Shown: positions 17,910-26,456, counted from the stretch's first letter. The stretch is DNA of 64,000 nt from Vibrio casei (GCF_002218025.2 NZ_AP018680.1:434001-498000); one strand, 5' to 3'. Notes: generated by a model not told the origin, from the letters alone. Made by a program: numbers and translations.

Positions 17910-18029
17910 TGCTTGGCGACCATAGCGCTTTGGACCCACCTGATTCCATGCCGAACTCAGAAGTGAAACGAAGTAGCGCCGATGGTAGTGTGGGGTTTCC
18001 CCATGTGAGAGTAGGACATCGCCAGGCTT
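17910..18029 (+). rRNA. rrf: 5S ribosomal RNA, second copy
   Basis: This 120-base copy reads the same as the first, from TGCTTGGCGACC to CGCCAGGCTT. It is followed after 28 bases by tRNA-Asp. Confidence 0.95.
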
Positions 18030-18057
18030 TAAATTTAGTTTACTGAATAGACACTGC

Positions 18058-18134
18058 GGAGTGGTAGTTCAGTTGGTTAGAATACCGGCCTGTCACGCCG
18101 GGGGTCGCGGGTTCGAGTCCCGTCCACTCCGCCA
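18058..18134 (+). tRNA. tRNA-Asp (GTC)
   Basis: This 77-base cloverleaf lies distal to 5S: acceptor GGAGTGG pairs with CCACTCC, the anticodon loop CTGTCAC contains GTC, CCA encoded. A distal Asp-Trp pair is a typical rrn tail. Confidence 0.97.
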
Positions 18135-18203
18135 CTTATTCTTCAATTTTGAAAAAGACAATTTACTTTACTAGCCAATATAAAGTAATATAAACAAAGT
18201 TTT

Positions 18204-18280
<77 letters not shown>

Positions 18281-18284
18281 TATT

Positions 18285-18315
18285 AGGCCTTAGCAGAAAT
18301 GCTAAGGCCTTTTTT
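18285..18315 (+). terminator. terminator of the rrn region
   Basis: AGGCCTTAGC and GCTAAGGCCT form a perfect 10-bp stem with a short loop, followed by a T run. It is the only canonical terminator seen after the first rrn promoters at 6497-6649. Confidence 0.92.
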
Positions 18316-18616
18316 GTATTTGAATCTCCTACGTTTAGATTACAAGACAATCTCACTTTTGCCAGTGATTATTTTTCGACGGGATTACCATAATTCTTTG
18401 CTTTATAACTTATTACCGAAGAAGAAACTAGATTCGTTGTTGTCGATATTGATACTTTTCTATTTTATACTGATCTTCCAGTTCCGGTGGTACTTGAATC
18501 TATTGGGTATATTAGTCTCAGCGCGTGTAGGCGTCGATTTTTATAATACTTAGGACGGATTTTCTCTAAAGCTGCACGATAACGTTATGCATAATTGTTA
18601 AGGGAAAGCTCTGGCA
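18316..18616. other. 300-base stretch without a recognised gene
   Basis: An 84-codon open frame across this stretch has no credible ribosome site, overlaps the rrn terminator and has a composition that looks random. The reverse strand is closed by stops. No repeat of the tRNA-Trp 3' end was seen that would mark an integration site. Confidence 0.6.
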
Positions 18617-19066
18617 TTAATTATGTTTATGCCCATGGTGGGTTTCTTGTGTGACTTTGTCTGTGTTGGTTTCTAGTGCTTGTAGAATAGTACATTGCTC
18701 TGCACTACCTTCTCCTCCACAACAAGCGGAAGATAAGGTTTTCAATGAACGTTGAAAATGTTGTAGTTCAAGTAATCTTTGCTCCACATCGGCGAGTTTC
18801 ATATCGACTACTTGTTTTACGTCCGAGCATGAACTACTGGCTTTATCGACTTCAATCTCTAGTAATTCTTTTATGTCAGAAAGATTAAATCCAACCTTTT
18901 TAGCTCGTATAATAAATTGTAAAGCTTGTTTGTCTTGTTCGCTATAAAGTCGGTACCCTGAATCAGAACGAGCTGATGGGCTGAGTAATCCTGATTTTTC
19001 GTAAAATCGAAGTGTATCGTTATTGATACCACATTGTTTTGCTAACTCTCCAATCTTATAAATCAT
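18617..19066 (-). CDS. zntR: MerR-family Zn(II)-type transcriptional regulator, ZntR-like
   Basis: The start at 19066 (MIYKIGELAK) has AGGA seven bases upstream and gives 149 residues; an ATG two codons earlier is too close to that site. The N-terminal winged helix-turn-helix (YKIGELAKQCGINNDTLRFY, 3-22) is MerR type and is followed by a dimerisation helix. The metal-loop cysteines C80, C115, C116 and C125 fall one residue from the E. coli ZntR ligands C79, C114, C115 and C124, which supports a divalent-metal sensor of ZntR type over CueR or SoxR. The tail is His-rich (HHGHKHN). No zntA-type exporter is adjacent, so its target is probably elsewhere. Confidence 0.85.
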   Translation of the reverse strand: MIYKIGELAKQCGINNDTLRFYEKSGLLSPSARSDSGYRLYSEQDKQALQFIIRAKKVGFNLSDIKELLEIEVDKASSSCSDVKQVVDMKLADVEQRLLELQHFQRSLKTLSSACCGGEGSAEQCTILQALETNTDKVTQETHHGHKHN

Positions 19067-19346
19067 GTACATTTCCTGATTATATTAGTTTCCATAACCA
19101 TCAGTGGTGTTTTTGATAAGCTCACTTTCTTCAAGTTTCTGAGTATAAACCTTAGAGATAAGTCTAGCCTTGATTTTTGTTGCTTTATTAAACGTGATTT
19201 ATTTGGGGGAGGAAAGTGTTAAATGGATCATAAATTATTATAATAATGTAATAATAGATTACTTAAATTGATATACCTCAAAAGTATTATCTGTTTATTG
19301 ATTATTGTTGTCAGCGATAACTAATAATTAAAAAATGGGTGTAATA

Positions 19347-20037
19347 ATGAAAAAATCACTATTAACAATATCACTTTTTACGTTAGGGCTGACGGTATCT
19401 GTTTCTGCTAATGCTGCTTTAGAAAAGGGGGATTTTTTAATTCGGGCTGGTGCGGTGATGGTTGCTCCAGATGAAAGTAGTTCAGGCGTTAAGGCGGGAA
19501 GTGCTGATTTAGGAGGCAATGTTTCTGTAGATAATAATACGCAACTAGGGATTAACTTTGCGTATATGGTTATGGATCATTGGGCGGTAGAGCTGTTGGC
19601 TGCTACCCCATTTAGTCATGATGTTTCTTTAGGTGGAGCGCCAGCAGGTTTAGATACTTTAAATGGTGGATTGGGCAATATAAAACACTTATCACCAACA
19701 TTAAGTGTATTGTATTACCCTATGGCAATGAGTTCAAAATTTCAACCTTATGCTGGTATTGGCATTAACTATACGATGTTTTTTGATGAATCGATCGATC
19801 GATAGCAGTGCAGAAGCAAAAGGTTTTAGTAATTTGAATCTTGATAATTCATGGGGGTTGGCTGGACAAATTGGTATGGATTATTTTATTACCGATAATA
19901 TTACATTGAATGCTCAAGTTCGATATATCGATATCGATACCAAGGCGACCGTTGATCTGTCTGGTGTTGGGGCACTTGATGTTGATGTGGATATTGATCC
20001 ATGGGTTTATATGGTCGGTATTGGTTATAAGCTCTAG
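19347..20037 (+). pseudogene. ompW: outer-membrane protein OmpW, frame broken at a TCGA repeat
   Basis: The start at 19347 gives the signal peptide MKKSLLTISLFTLGLTVSVSANA, then ALEKGDFLIRAG, the typical OmpW beginning of this eight-stranded barrel. The first frame continues through LGINFAYMVMDHWAVELLAATPFSHD and YAGIGINYTMFFDE to a stop at 19803-19805. The rest (SSAEAKGFSNLNLDNSWGLAGQIGMDYF ... to WVYMVGIGYKL, abbreviated) continues in another frame to 20037. The break is at three copies of TCGA (19791-19802). With two copies the frame reads FFDESIDSSAEAKGF without interruption. No other lesion was seen, so this may be a recent slip, a reversible switch or a sequencing error. OmpW forms a hydrophobic channel for small molecules. 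Confidence 0.85.
19791..19802 (+). repeat. (TCGA)3 tetranucleotide tract inside ompW
   Basis: Three tandem TCGA units sit exactly at the reading-frame break. Two or five units would restore the ompW frame. Confidence 0.9.
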
Positions 20038-20056
20038 GAAGGTTTTCTGGTTAATG

Positions 20057-20086
20057 AAAACGGCGCTTGTTATATGGGCGCCGTTT
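20057..20086 (+). terminator. hairpin after ompW
   Basis: AAAACGGCGC and GGGCGCCGTTT form a GC-rich stem 20 bases after the ompW stop. The T tail is short. Confidence 0.6.
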
Positions 20087-20126
20087 GGGTTATCGATCAT
20101 CTATTGTTAGTTTTTTGGGGTATTAT

Positions 20127-21176
20127 CTAGATGTTTTTGAAAATAATGGAGGTATTAATGCCGCCAAAAGCAAAGTTATTGCTCATGATGTATCGACATT
20201 CGATTTCTCGCCCAGTATATTTGAATATAATCGAGATCGCCACATTCAGGATCGATATTGTCCATATTTAAGGTGGGGCTAAACCAGCCAGTATGCATCA
20301 TTTCTAAACTCAGCCAGGCTTCTACTGCACCGCAAGCACCGAGTGTGTGTCCAAAATAACTCTTCAGTGAGCTGATCGGGGTTTGATGTCCAAAGACATT
20401 AAAGGTTGCTTTACTTTCAGCGATATCTCCTCGGTCGGTTGCTGTTCCATGAGCTGAAATATAATCAATCATGTTTGGCTCTAGGTTGGCATTCTCAAGA
20501 GCCAGTTCCATACAGCGTTGCATATTTTCCATTTGCGGCTGGGTGACATGGGCAGCGTCGCAGTTGCTCGCAAATCCTACGATCTCTGCATAAATAGTCG
20601 CACCACGGGCCACTCATGTTCATACTCTTCGAGGACTAATGTACCTGCGCCCTCCCCAATAACTAATCCATCTCGGTCTTTATCGTATGGACGAGGTGTG
20701 GATTTCGGTGCATCATTTTTTAAGCTGGTAGCAAAAAGGGTATCAAAAACAGCAGATTCTGTTGGACATAGTTCTTCTCCTCCTCCGGCTATCATAATGG
20801 TTTGATAGCCGTGCTTAATTGCTTCATAAGCATAACCAATCGCTTGGCTGCCTGACGTGCATGCGCTGCTAGTTGGGATGACGCGTCCACGTAAACCGAA
20901 AAATAATCCAACGTTAACGGCAGACGTATGTGGCATCATTTGTACGTAAGTAGTGGCGGTTATTGCTCGGGTCGATTTTTCATTTAGTATCACTCCAAAC
21001 GCACCAATAGCCGGTGTACTTCCAGTTGAAGAATCATAAGCGACACCCGTTTTTCCATTAGTGAGTACGTCATGTTTTTCACCATCGGAAGTGAGTAAAC
21101 CACTTTGTAATAAAGCATTCTCTGTGGCGAAAGTTGCCATCTGAGAGACGCGACCCATGCCGCGAATTTTTTTTCG
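20127..21176 (-). pseudogene. 3-oxoacyl-ACP synthase (ketosynthase) remnant, aryl-polyene type
   Basis: The conceptual protein resembles the FabF-like ketosynthases of aryl polyene clusters. It starts inside the domain at RKKIRGMGRVS, so the first ~70 residues are gone. Catalytic residues survive: Cys in SSACTSGSQAIG, His in SAHGTATDRGD and His in KSYFGHTLGACG. Two frameshifts break it. One is near 20604-20616, where EEYEHE should run into ARGATIYAEIVG (one base missing). The other is near 20210-20218, after GDLDYI, before GREIECRYIMSNNFAFGG. The original stop is intact at 20127-20129 after TSIIFKNI. It cannot make an active enzyme. The missing 5' end abuts, head to head, a truncated oxidoreductase on the other strand. 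Confidence 0.85.
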
Positions 21177-22016
21177 GTTGAAGATGAGCAACAACACCCT
21201 TACCAGATTGAAGCCGACTTTATCTTAGATGCTAGATGCTAGATGCTAGATGCTAGTGGCTACGGACGAGTGTTACCTCGCTTATTGGATTTGGAGTCCT
21301 CTTCCGGTTTACCAACGCGTAAGGCGTTATTTACTCATGTGACGGATAATATCAGTGACAATTTAGCTTCAGAGTTAGATTATGATCGTAATAAAATCAC
21401 GATTTATGTCCATCCAGATAATTGGGATGTATGGTATTGGTTAATTCCTTTTAGTCACGGTATTTGCTCGGTGGGTGTGGTGGCTACGCCTGATTTTTTT
21501 GATGCCTATCCGCAAGATGAAATTACAGCGCTGAAACAACTGACTCAAGAATAGCCGCATTTAAAACAATTATTCCGAGATGCCGAATTTTGTCATGCTA
21601 GTGGCTCGATTGGCGGTTATTCTGCAAATGTTAAGCACCTTGCTGCAAACAATTATGCGATGTTAGGGAATGCTGGTGAATTTTTGGATCCCGTCTTTTC
21701 TTCTGGCGTGACGATTGCTATGAAATCGGCCGAGCTTGCTAGCGCAGTTTTAATTCGTCAATTCAACGGTGAAGAAGTGGATTGGCAGCAAGATTATGCC
21801 AAACCATTAATGGTTGGAGTGAATACGTTTCGAGCGTATGTTGAAGGTTGGTATGATGGACGTTTCCAAAACGTCGTATTTTTTGAAGAGGCTAACCCTG
21901 AGATTAAAAAGAAAATCAGTTCTATTCTGGCGGGGTATGCGTGGGATATCAGCAATCCCTATGTAGAAAATCCACAAAAACGCTTGAGTACCTTAGCTGA
22001 AATTTGTGCGTATTGA
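21174..22016 (+). pseudogene. FAD-dependent oxidoreductase (tryptophan-halogenase-like) remnant
   Basis: In one continuous frame the DNA reads VEDEQQHPYQIEADFILDA, then ASGYGRVLPRLLDLESSSGL, WYWLIPFSHGICSVGVV, GGYSANVKHLAANNYAMLGNAGEFLDPVFSSGV and on to LAEICAY. This is the C-terminal two thirds of a flavin-dependent halogenase-like oxidoreductase of the kind found in aryl polyene clusters; the N-terminal FAD dinucleotide fold is lost at about 21174. There are two further lesions: three extra copies of a 7-base repeat (21226-21255) that bring in TAG at 21240-21242, and an amber codon at 21552-21554 between TQE and PHLKQLF, probably once CAG. It is not expected to be functional. Confidence 0.85.
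21226..21255 (+). repeat. four tandem copies of TAGATGC
   Basis: TAGATGC is repeated four times (28 bases plus the partial unit TA). A single copy would encode the family sequence LDASGYG. The extra 21 bases keep the frame but introduce an in-frame TAG. Confidence 0.92.
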
Positions 22017-22052
22017 TTTATTAAAAAATAACTTGAGTTGATGATAGTGTTT

Positions 22053-22083
22053 AAAAAGCCCCCGAATTCATTCGGGGCTTTTT
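22053..22083. terminator. bidirectional terminator between the oxidoreductase remnant and yiaV
   Basis: AAAAAGCCCCGAAT-type arms (GCCCCCGAA/TTCGGGGC) are flanked by A and T runs on either side, so it can stop transcription from both converging genes. Confidence 0.9.
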
Positions 22084-22102
22084 GGTGTTAATCGTCGTAA
22101 TA

Positions 22103-23236
22103 CTAGTGATCGAAATACACGTAGTTTTGCCAGCTTTTCATACGAATGAGGATTTTTCGAATAATAGCAACATGTTCTAAATTTCCAGAATAAACCGCAA
22201 TTTCAACATTGGTTCCCATTGGAAGGTTATACTGTGAAATATCATCTTTTAGTCTGAATTTCACCATGATCCGGCCTTGAGTCTGTAAGGCACTGGTTCC
22301 TAGTAATGTACCAGTAGCTTGAATTTGACTCTCGGCAATAGCTGGTAGAATATCCGTCACTTCAGCTTTAAAGGATTTACCTGGTAATGCACGGAAGATA
22401 ACATCTGCCTCATTACCCGGCTTGATATTTAAGGTTGAGTTTTGGCGGAATGCACCAACAAATTCACGTGGATCTTGAGTGCTAACAAACGTTAATATTG
22501 GCTTAAATGGAAGGGGAACCGCCATGACACCTGGTTTTAACGCTAATTGAGACACATAACCGTCAGTGGGAGCTCGAACAATGGTTTGATCAAGGTTGAA
22601 TTGTGCTTGATCTAATGTCGCTTGTGCTTCTGCTACAGAAGTATTGACTCCATCTATTTGAGATTCATAGGCTGCCTTGGCTGCATTTTCATTAGAAAGC
22701 GCGGCTTGGTAAGCGGCTTCTGCGCCTTTTGCTGTTTGTTGTTTGTCATCTACTTGTTGCAACGTGAAGGCGCCACGCTTGTAACCTTTCTGATAACGAA
22801 CGGCTTCACGTTGAGAACGATCTCTTTCTGCTAGTGCTTGAACACTTGTTGCCGCGGCTTGTTTGTAAGCTGCTTCAAGTACTAAAACATTTTGTTTGGT
22901 TGCTGCAAGAGCGGCTTTTTTCTGAACGACAATCGCCTTAAAAGGTGTATCGTCTAACCGAACTAACACATCACCTTGTTTCACCAGTTTATTGGGTTCA
23001 ACTTCAACAGAGACTACTCGAGCTCGAACGTTTGAAACCATTGGCGTAGTGCTGTAGATTTGACCGCCAAGTTGAGTGAAAGGTTGGAAATAGTTCATCG
23101 CTAAAAAGATGGATCCTAATAAAACAACGCCGCCTAAAACGGCTGTAGGAACGGTCCATTTATTGAGTGGAATACGGAAAATTTTAAAAATCGCAATACA
23201 AAAAGCGGTATAGGTTAGAATCAATATTGTTTCCAT
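22103..23236 (-). CDS. yiaV: HlyD-family membrane fusion protein, YiaV-like
   Basis: This 377-residue periplasmic adaptor is anchored by N-terminal membrane segments (about residues 3-20 and 30-48). After that come a lipoyl/barrel-sandwich half-motif (ARVVSVEVEPNKLVKQGDVLVRLDD), a long alpha-hairpin rich in Ala, Gln and Glu (about 80-205), the second lipoyl half (IVRAPTDGYVSQLALKPGV) and a beta-barrel domain. Such proteins link inner-membrane exporters to outer-membrane channels. No dedicated pump gene is next to it. The only partner is the DUF3302 protein just upstream, sharing one base (TAATG overlap), which matches the E. coli yiaW-yiaV pair. Substrate unknown. Confidence 0.85.
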   Translation of the reverse strand: METILILTYTAFCIAIFKIFRIPLNKWTVPTAVLGGVVLLGSIFLAMNYFQPFTQLGGQIYSTTPMVSNVRARVVSVEVEPNKLVKQGDVLVRLDDTPFKAIVVQKKAALAATKQNVLVLEAAYKQAAATSVQALAERDRSQREAVRYQKGYKRGAFTLQQVDDKQQTAKGAEAAYQAALSNENAAKAAYESQIDGVNTSVAEAQATLDQAQFNLDQTIVRAPTDGYVSQLALKPGVMAVPLPFKPILTFVSTQDPREFVGAFRQNSTLNIKPGNEADVIFRALPGKSFKAEVTDILPAIAESQIQATGTLLGTSALQTQGRIMVKFRLKDDISQYNLPMGTNVEIAVYSGNLEHVAIIRKILIRMKSWQNYVYFDH

Positions 23237-23634
23237 TAGTTTGATTCTCCACTAGTATTATTGTCTTGTGTGTTTGGTTTTGATGTCGTTTGAGAGCTTG
23301 GTGTCGTCGTTAATTCTGCCATTTGTTTCTGTAGTTGGGCTATTTTTTTATTGAGGTCATCAACTTGATGATGCATGTCATCTTGTTCTGCTTGGAGCTT
23401 ATTAAATCCCCACCCTCTGTCATCGCGCCATAATGTTGCCCATATCCACAGAAATGGCCATAAAACATGTAACGTAAACAGACTTACCCAACCTGCTACA
23501 TGAATGGCATCTTGATGAGGATGATTGCGTTTTTTGGATATTTCGTACGGGATATCATGTATAACGATAATACCGTAAAATATGACCAACACTACAAAGA
23601 TGAGAATACCTAGGGCTACATGATCCAATGTCAT
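23236..23634 (-). CDS. yiaW: DUF3302 inner-membrane protein, YiaW-like
   Basis: This 132-residue protein has two membrane segments (about 5-25 and 46-66) with a short loop between them. After the second comes a cytoplasmic-looking RDDRGWGF segment, then a predicted coiled coil (MHHQVDDLNKKIAQLQKQMAEL, abbreviated as about 88-109) and a Thr/Ser/Asn-rich low-complexity tail. The membrane pair and the position directly before a HlyD-type gene match YiaW of E. coli (DUF3302), which lacks such a long tail. Function is unknown; it probably works with the adjacent fusion protein. The TAA stop overlaps the yiaV ATG. Confidence 0.8.
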   Translation of the reverse strand: MTLDHVALGILIFVVLVIFYGIIVIHDIPYEISKKRNHPHQDAIHVAGWVSLFTLHVLWPFLWIWATLWRDDRGWGFNKLQAEQDDMHHQVDDLNKKIAQLQKQMAELTTTPSSQTTSKPNTQDNNTSGESN

Positions 23635-23860
23635 TGTCTTTCCTTATGGGTTAGAAGCCTATTATGAGCATACTACGATGTTTAAATTGTAGACGAGTAT
23701 GACCTCTTATCGAAGCTCACTATAATTTATGTCAAATATAGTGTTAATTTGAAAGCATACTTATTTACAATAAGGATACAGTTAACAGTTTTATCTAAGA
23801 GTTTAGTTTATACGATGTCTGACAAGTTCCAAAGCTGTAATAGTCTTAAATGGAGAGGTA

Positions 23861-24850
23861 ATGAAATTCAGCGTGATTAATATACTAAAAAAGGAATGGT
23901 TTTTAGCTTGCATGGTTGTTGCCATAGTATTGGCTGCACTCATACCACAAGTTGGTCAAAGTGATGGTATTCTTCATTTAAATAAGGTGACTGATATTGG
24001 TATTGCTTTGGTTTTTTTTCTGCATGGAATTGGTTTATCTCCACAAGCTTTGAAAAATGGTGTAAGTAACTGGAAGCTTCATCTTTTTGTTCAGTGTGCG
24101 ACATTTGTTATTTATCCTATGCTGTGGGTTATTTTTGGACAAGGTATGCTTTCTATCATGCCGCATGCTTTAGCATTTGGTTTTTGTTTTCTTTTCGTAT
24201 TACCAAGTACTATTTCATCGTCGGTTGCCATGACTGCAATTGGTAAAGGAAATATACCGGGGGCAATCTTCAATGCTTCTCTTTCAAGTATCTTAGGCAT
24301 TGTGATTACGCCCTTGTTGATACAACTATTCATGGGGTTTGAAGGCGTACAGCTTGATATTATGTCGTCGGTTATGTCGATATCGAAAATGTTATTGTTA
24401 CCCATGATTATCGGACAAGTACTTAGACCGCTATTATTGTCTACTTTTGAAAAACATAAAAACATTGTGAATAAGCTCGATAAATACGTCATTTTATTGA
24501 TTGTATTTAATGCATTCAGTGATTCTGTTTCTGAAGGTGTTTGGCATAGTTTTTCATTTGAGTATGTCGCGATGTCCGTCTTGATTTGTAGTGTTGTTTT
24601 GGTGTCAATTGTGCAATTGATGGTATGGACGACAAAGCGTTTAGGTTTTAGTCATGCCGATGAAGTTGCCGCCGTATTTTGTGGCAGTAAAAAAACACTC
24701 GCCGCCGGTATTCCAATGGCAAAAGTGATTTTTGGAAGTGATCCAAGATTGGGGATGATCTTATTACCCATTATGATTTATCACCCATTACAAATTTTTT
24801 ACTGCGCTGTCTTGGCAAATCGATACCAAAAGAAAGCATTTGCGATTTAA
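23861..24850 (+). CDS. bile acid:sodium symporter-like (SBF-like) transporter, YfeH type
   Basis: This is a 329-residue integral membrane protein with about ten hydrophobic segments. The N-terminal KKEWFLACMV start, the GIALVFFLHGIGLS segment, LPSTISSSVAMTAIGKGN and the late FCGSKKTLAAGIPMAKVIF motif are characteristic of the SBF-like family that includes E. coli YfeH. GGAG lies eight bases before the ATG. Bile-acid transporters of eukaryotes are distant relatives; substrates of the bacterial YfeH branch are not established, so no substrate is claimed. A small MscS-type gene follows after 32 bases on the same strand and may be cotranscribed. Confidence 0.88.
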   Translation: MKFSVINILKKEWFLACMVVAIVLAALIPQVGQSDGILHLNKVTDIGIALVFFLHGIGLSPQALKNGVSNWKLHLFVQCATFVIYPMLWVIFGQGMLSIMPHALAFGFCFLFVLPSTISSSVAMTAIGKGNIPGAIFNASLSSILGIVITPLLIQLFMGFEGVQLDIMSSVMSISKMLLLPMIIGQVLRPLLLSTFEKHKNIVNKLDKYVILLIVFNAFSDSVSEGVWHSFSFEYVAMSVLICSVVLVSIVQLMVWTTKRLGFSHADEVAAVFCGSKKTLAAGIPMAKVIFGSDPRLGMILLPIMIYHPLQIFYCAVLANRYQKKAFAI

Positions 24851-24882
24851 TTTAATCACTCAGCTGATGAGGTTCATCATAT

Positions 24883-25509
24883 ATGTTTAATTTTCCGCAA
24901 GAGTGGATTGTTTTTACTCAAGATTATTATAAGTGGTTAATCACAGCTGTATTATTGATCTTTTATCCTATGCTACGTCGTATACCGGCGAAAATATTTC
25001 TACGTAGTATGAAATCCGGCATCAGTCCACACCGTAAGCAACGAGCTCGTTTGCTGCTAAATACTCTGACCTCAATTGTTCTTATTTGTATCTTGTTGAT
25101 GATATGGGGCATAGAGTTGCGTGGATTGTTGGTGGTGGGATCATCAATGTTTGCTTTATTGGGAGTCGCATTATTTGCGGGTTGGTCTATTTTGAGCAAT
25201 TTAACCAGCTTTTTAATCCTATTTACTCAAAATGATTGCCGAATTGGGCGTTGGGTGAGAGTGGTTGATGGTGCTAACTTCATTGAAGGTGAAATCATAG
25301 AAATGTCATTCATGACAGTACAAATGCGTAATATGGAAGGGGATTCTGTTTTGTATCCTAATAACTTATTTATTACTCGTCCTGTGATTGTTTTGAAGAA
25401 TCCGCCATTACCTAAAACTGAAGAGCAGACAACAGGAATAGATGACGTGAAATCAGAATCTCAACCGGAACAAACCGCTATTCCACCAGAGATAAAAAAG
25501 ACTCGCTAG
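24883..25509 (+). CDS. small mechanosensitive-channel (MscS) family protein
   Basis: This 208-residue membrane protein has three hydrophobic segments (about 16-32, 58-77 and 84-108). The last is Gly/Ala-rich (GVALFAGWSILSNLTSFLIL) like the pore-lining TM3 of MscS. It is followed by a beta domain with the family pattern CRIGRWVRVVDG, EGEIIEMSFMTVQMRN and PNNLFITRPVIV. The C-terminal alpha/beta cage domain of MscS is replaced by a polar tail, so it is much shorter than MscS (286) or MscK. It probably gates on membrane tension, but the missing C-terminal domain leaves this uncertain. Confidence 0.85.
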   Translation: MFNFPQEWIVFTQDYYKWLITAVLLIFYPMLRRIPAKIFLRSMKSGISPHRKQRARLLLNTLTSIVLICILLMIWGIELRGLLVVGSSMFALLGVALFAGWSILSNLTSFLILFTQNDCRIGRWVRVVDGANFIEGEIIEMSFMTVQMRNMEGDSVLYPNNLFITRPVIVLKNPPLPKTEEQTTGIDDVKSESQPEQTAIPPEIKKTR

Positions 25510-25689
25510 CTTAGTTTTTATGATAAAGATGTAAAGGTTCAATATTTCCTTAGTAAGGAGTTTTGAGGTTTTTTATGATGTGAAATAATTTTTCGTGATA
25601 TAGCCCACAAAATGTTTTACAAAGGCGAAACCATCGACAATAATACGCCGCTTTTTACTGTTCCGATCACATTTTAACCAGGTAATTTT

Positions 25690-26304
25690 ATGTCAACCTC
25701 GATCTCTACAAACCCAGCAAACCCAGCCCCACTAGGCCTAATGGCTTTTGGTATGACCACTATTCTTTTAAATCTACACAATATAGGTTTATTTCCATTA
25801 AGCACGGTTATTCTTGCTATGGGGATCTTTTACGGTGGTATCGCTCAAGTGATCGCCGGTATCATGGAATACAAAAATGGTAATACATTTGGTACTACCG
25901 CATTTACTTCTTATGGTATGTTTTGGTTATCTTTAGTGGGTTTAATCCTAATGCCAAGTATGGGTTTAGGTGAAGCCACTTCAGCTTACTTTTTAGCATC
26001 TTACTTGACGATTTGGGGTATATTTACTGGTTTAATGTTCATTGCCACATTGGCTCGTTATCCGGTTGCGAAGCAAGTTGTATTTGGTAGCTTAACTGTA
26101 TTGTTCTTCCTACTTGCGGCAGGTGATTTTACTGGAAATTCAACAATTGGTCACATTGCCGGTATCGTTGGTTTGTTCTGTGGTTCAAGTGCGGTTTACC
26201 TTGCAATGGCAACTGTGATTAATCATGAATTTGGCCGCACAGTATTGCCTATTGGTGAGAAAAAAGTAGTGGCTTCAGTAGAAGAATTGAAAGCAGCAGC
26301 ATAA
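25690..26304 (+). CDS. satP: acetate uptake transporter, GPR1/FUN34/YaaH family
   Basis: This 204-residue protein has six membrane segments. The family signature NPAPLGLMAFG is at residues 10-20, and the C-terminal half carries the typical AIL-type helices ending in a polar tail. E. coli SatP (YaaH) is a succinate-acetate/proton symporter. The first segment after NPAPLGL forms the central constriction in known structures. It is a single gene with its own terminator at 26327-26360. The 180 bases upstream may hold regulatory sites, but I could not identify a convincing CRP site. Confidence 0.93.
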   Translation: MSTSISTNPANPAPLGLMAFGMTTILLNLHNIGLFPLSTVILAMGIFYGGIAQVIAGIMEYKNGNTFGTTAFTSYGMFWLSLVGLILMPSMGLGEATSAYFLASYLTIWGIFTGLMFIATLARYPVAKQVVFGSLTVLFFLLAAGDFTGNSTIGHIAGIVGLFCGSSAVYLAMATVINHEFGRTVLPIGEKKVVASVEELKAAA

Positions 26305-26326
26305 CGCTTACTAAGCTCAAGACTTC

Positions 26327-26360
26327 AAAAAACCTCAGCGTGCTTGCTGAGGTTTTTTTT
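26327..26360 (+). terminator. terminator of satP
   Basis: AACCTCAGC and GCTGAGGTT form a perfect stem followed by eight T residues. Confidence 0.92.
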
Positions 26361-26456
26361 GCGCAGATCAATTAGATTTTTTTTTAAAGCTGTAATATCA
26401 TCAAGGCCTACCACATACATTTAGCGTGTATCGGTAGACACAATTTATTTAATTTA

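Noticed and set aside
18299-18553. 84-codon open frame after tRNA-Trp
   Set aside because: Overlaps the rrn terminator, lacks a ribosome site, and has no recognisable composition or domain.
25560-25690. Possible CRP site upstream of satP (TGTGA near 25577)
   Set aside because: Only one half-site matches; the expected TCACA partner is missing.
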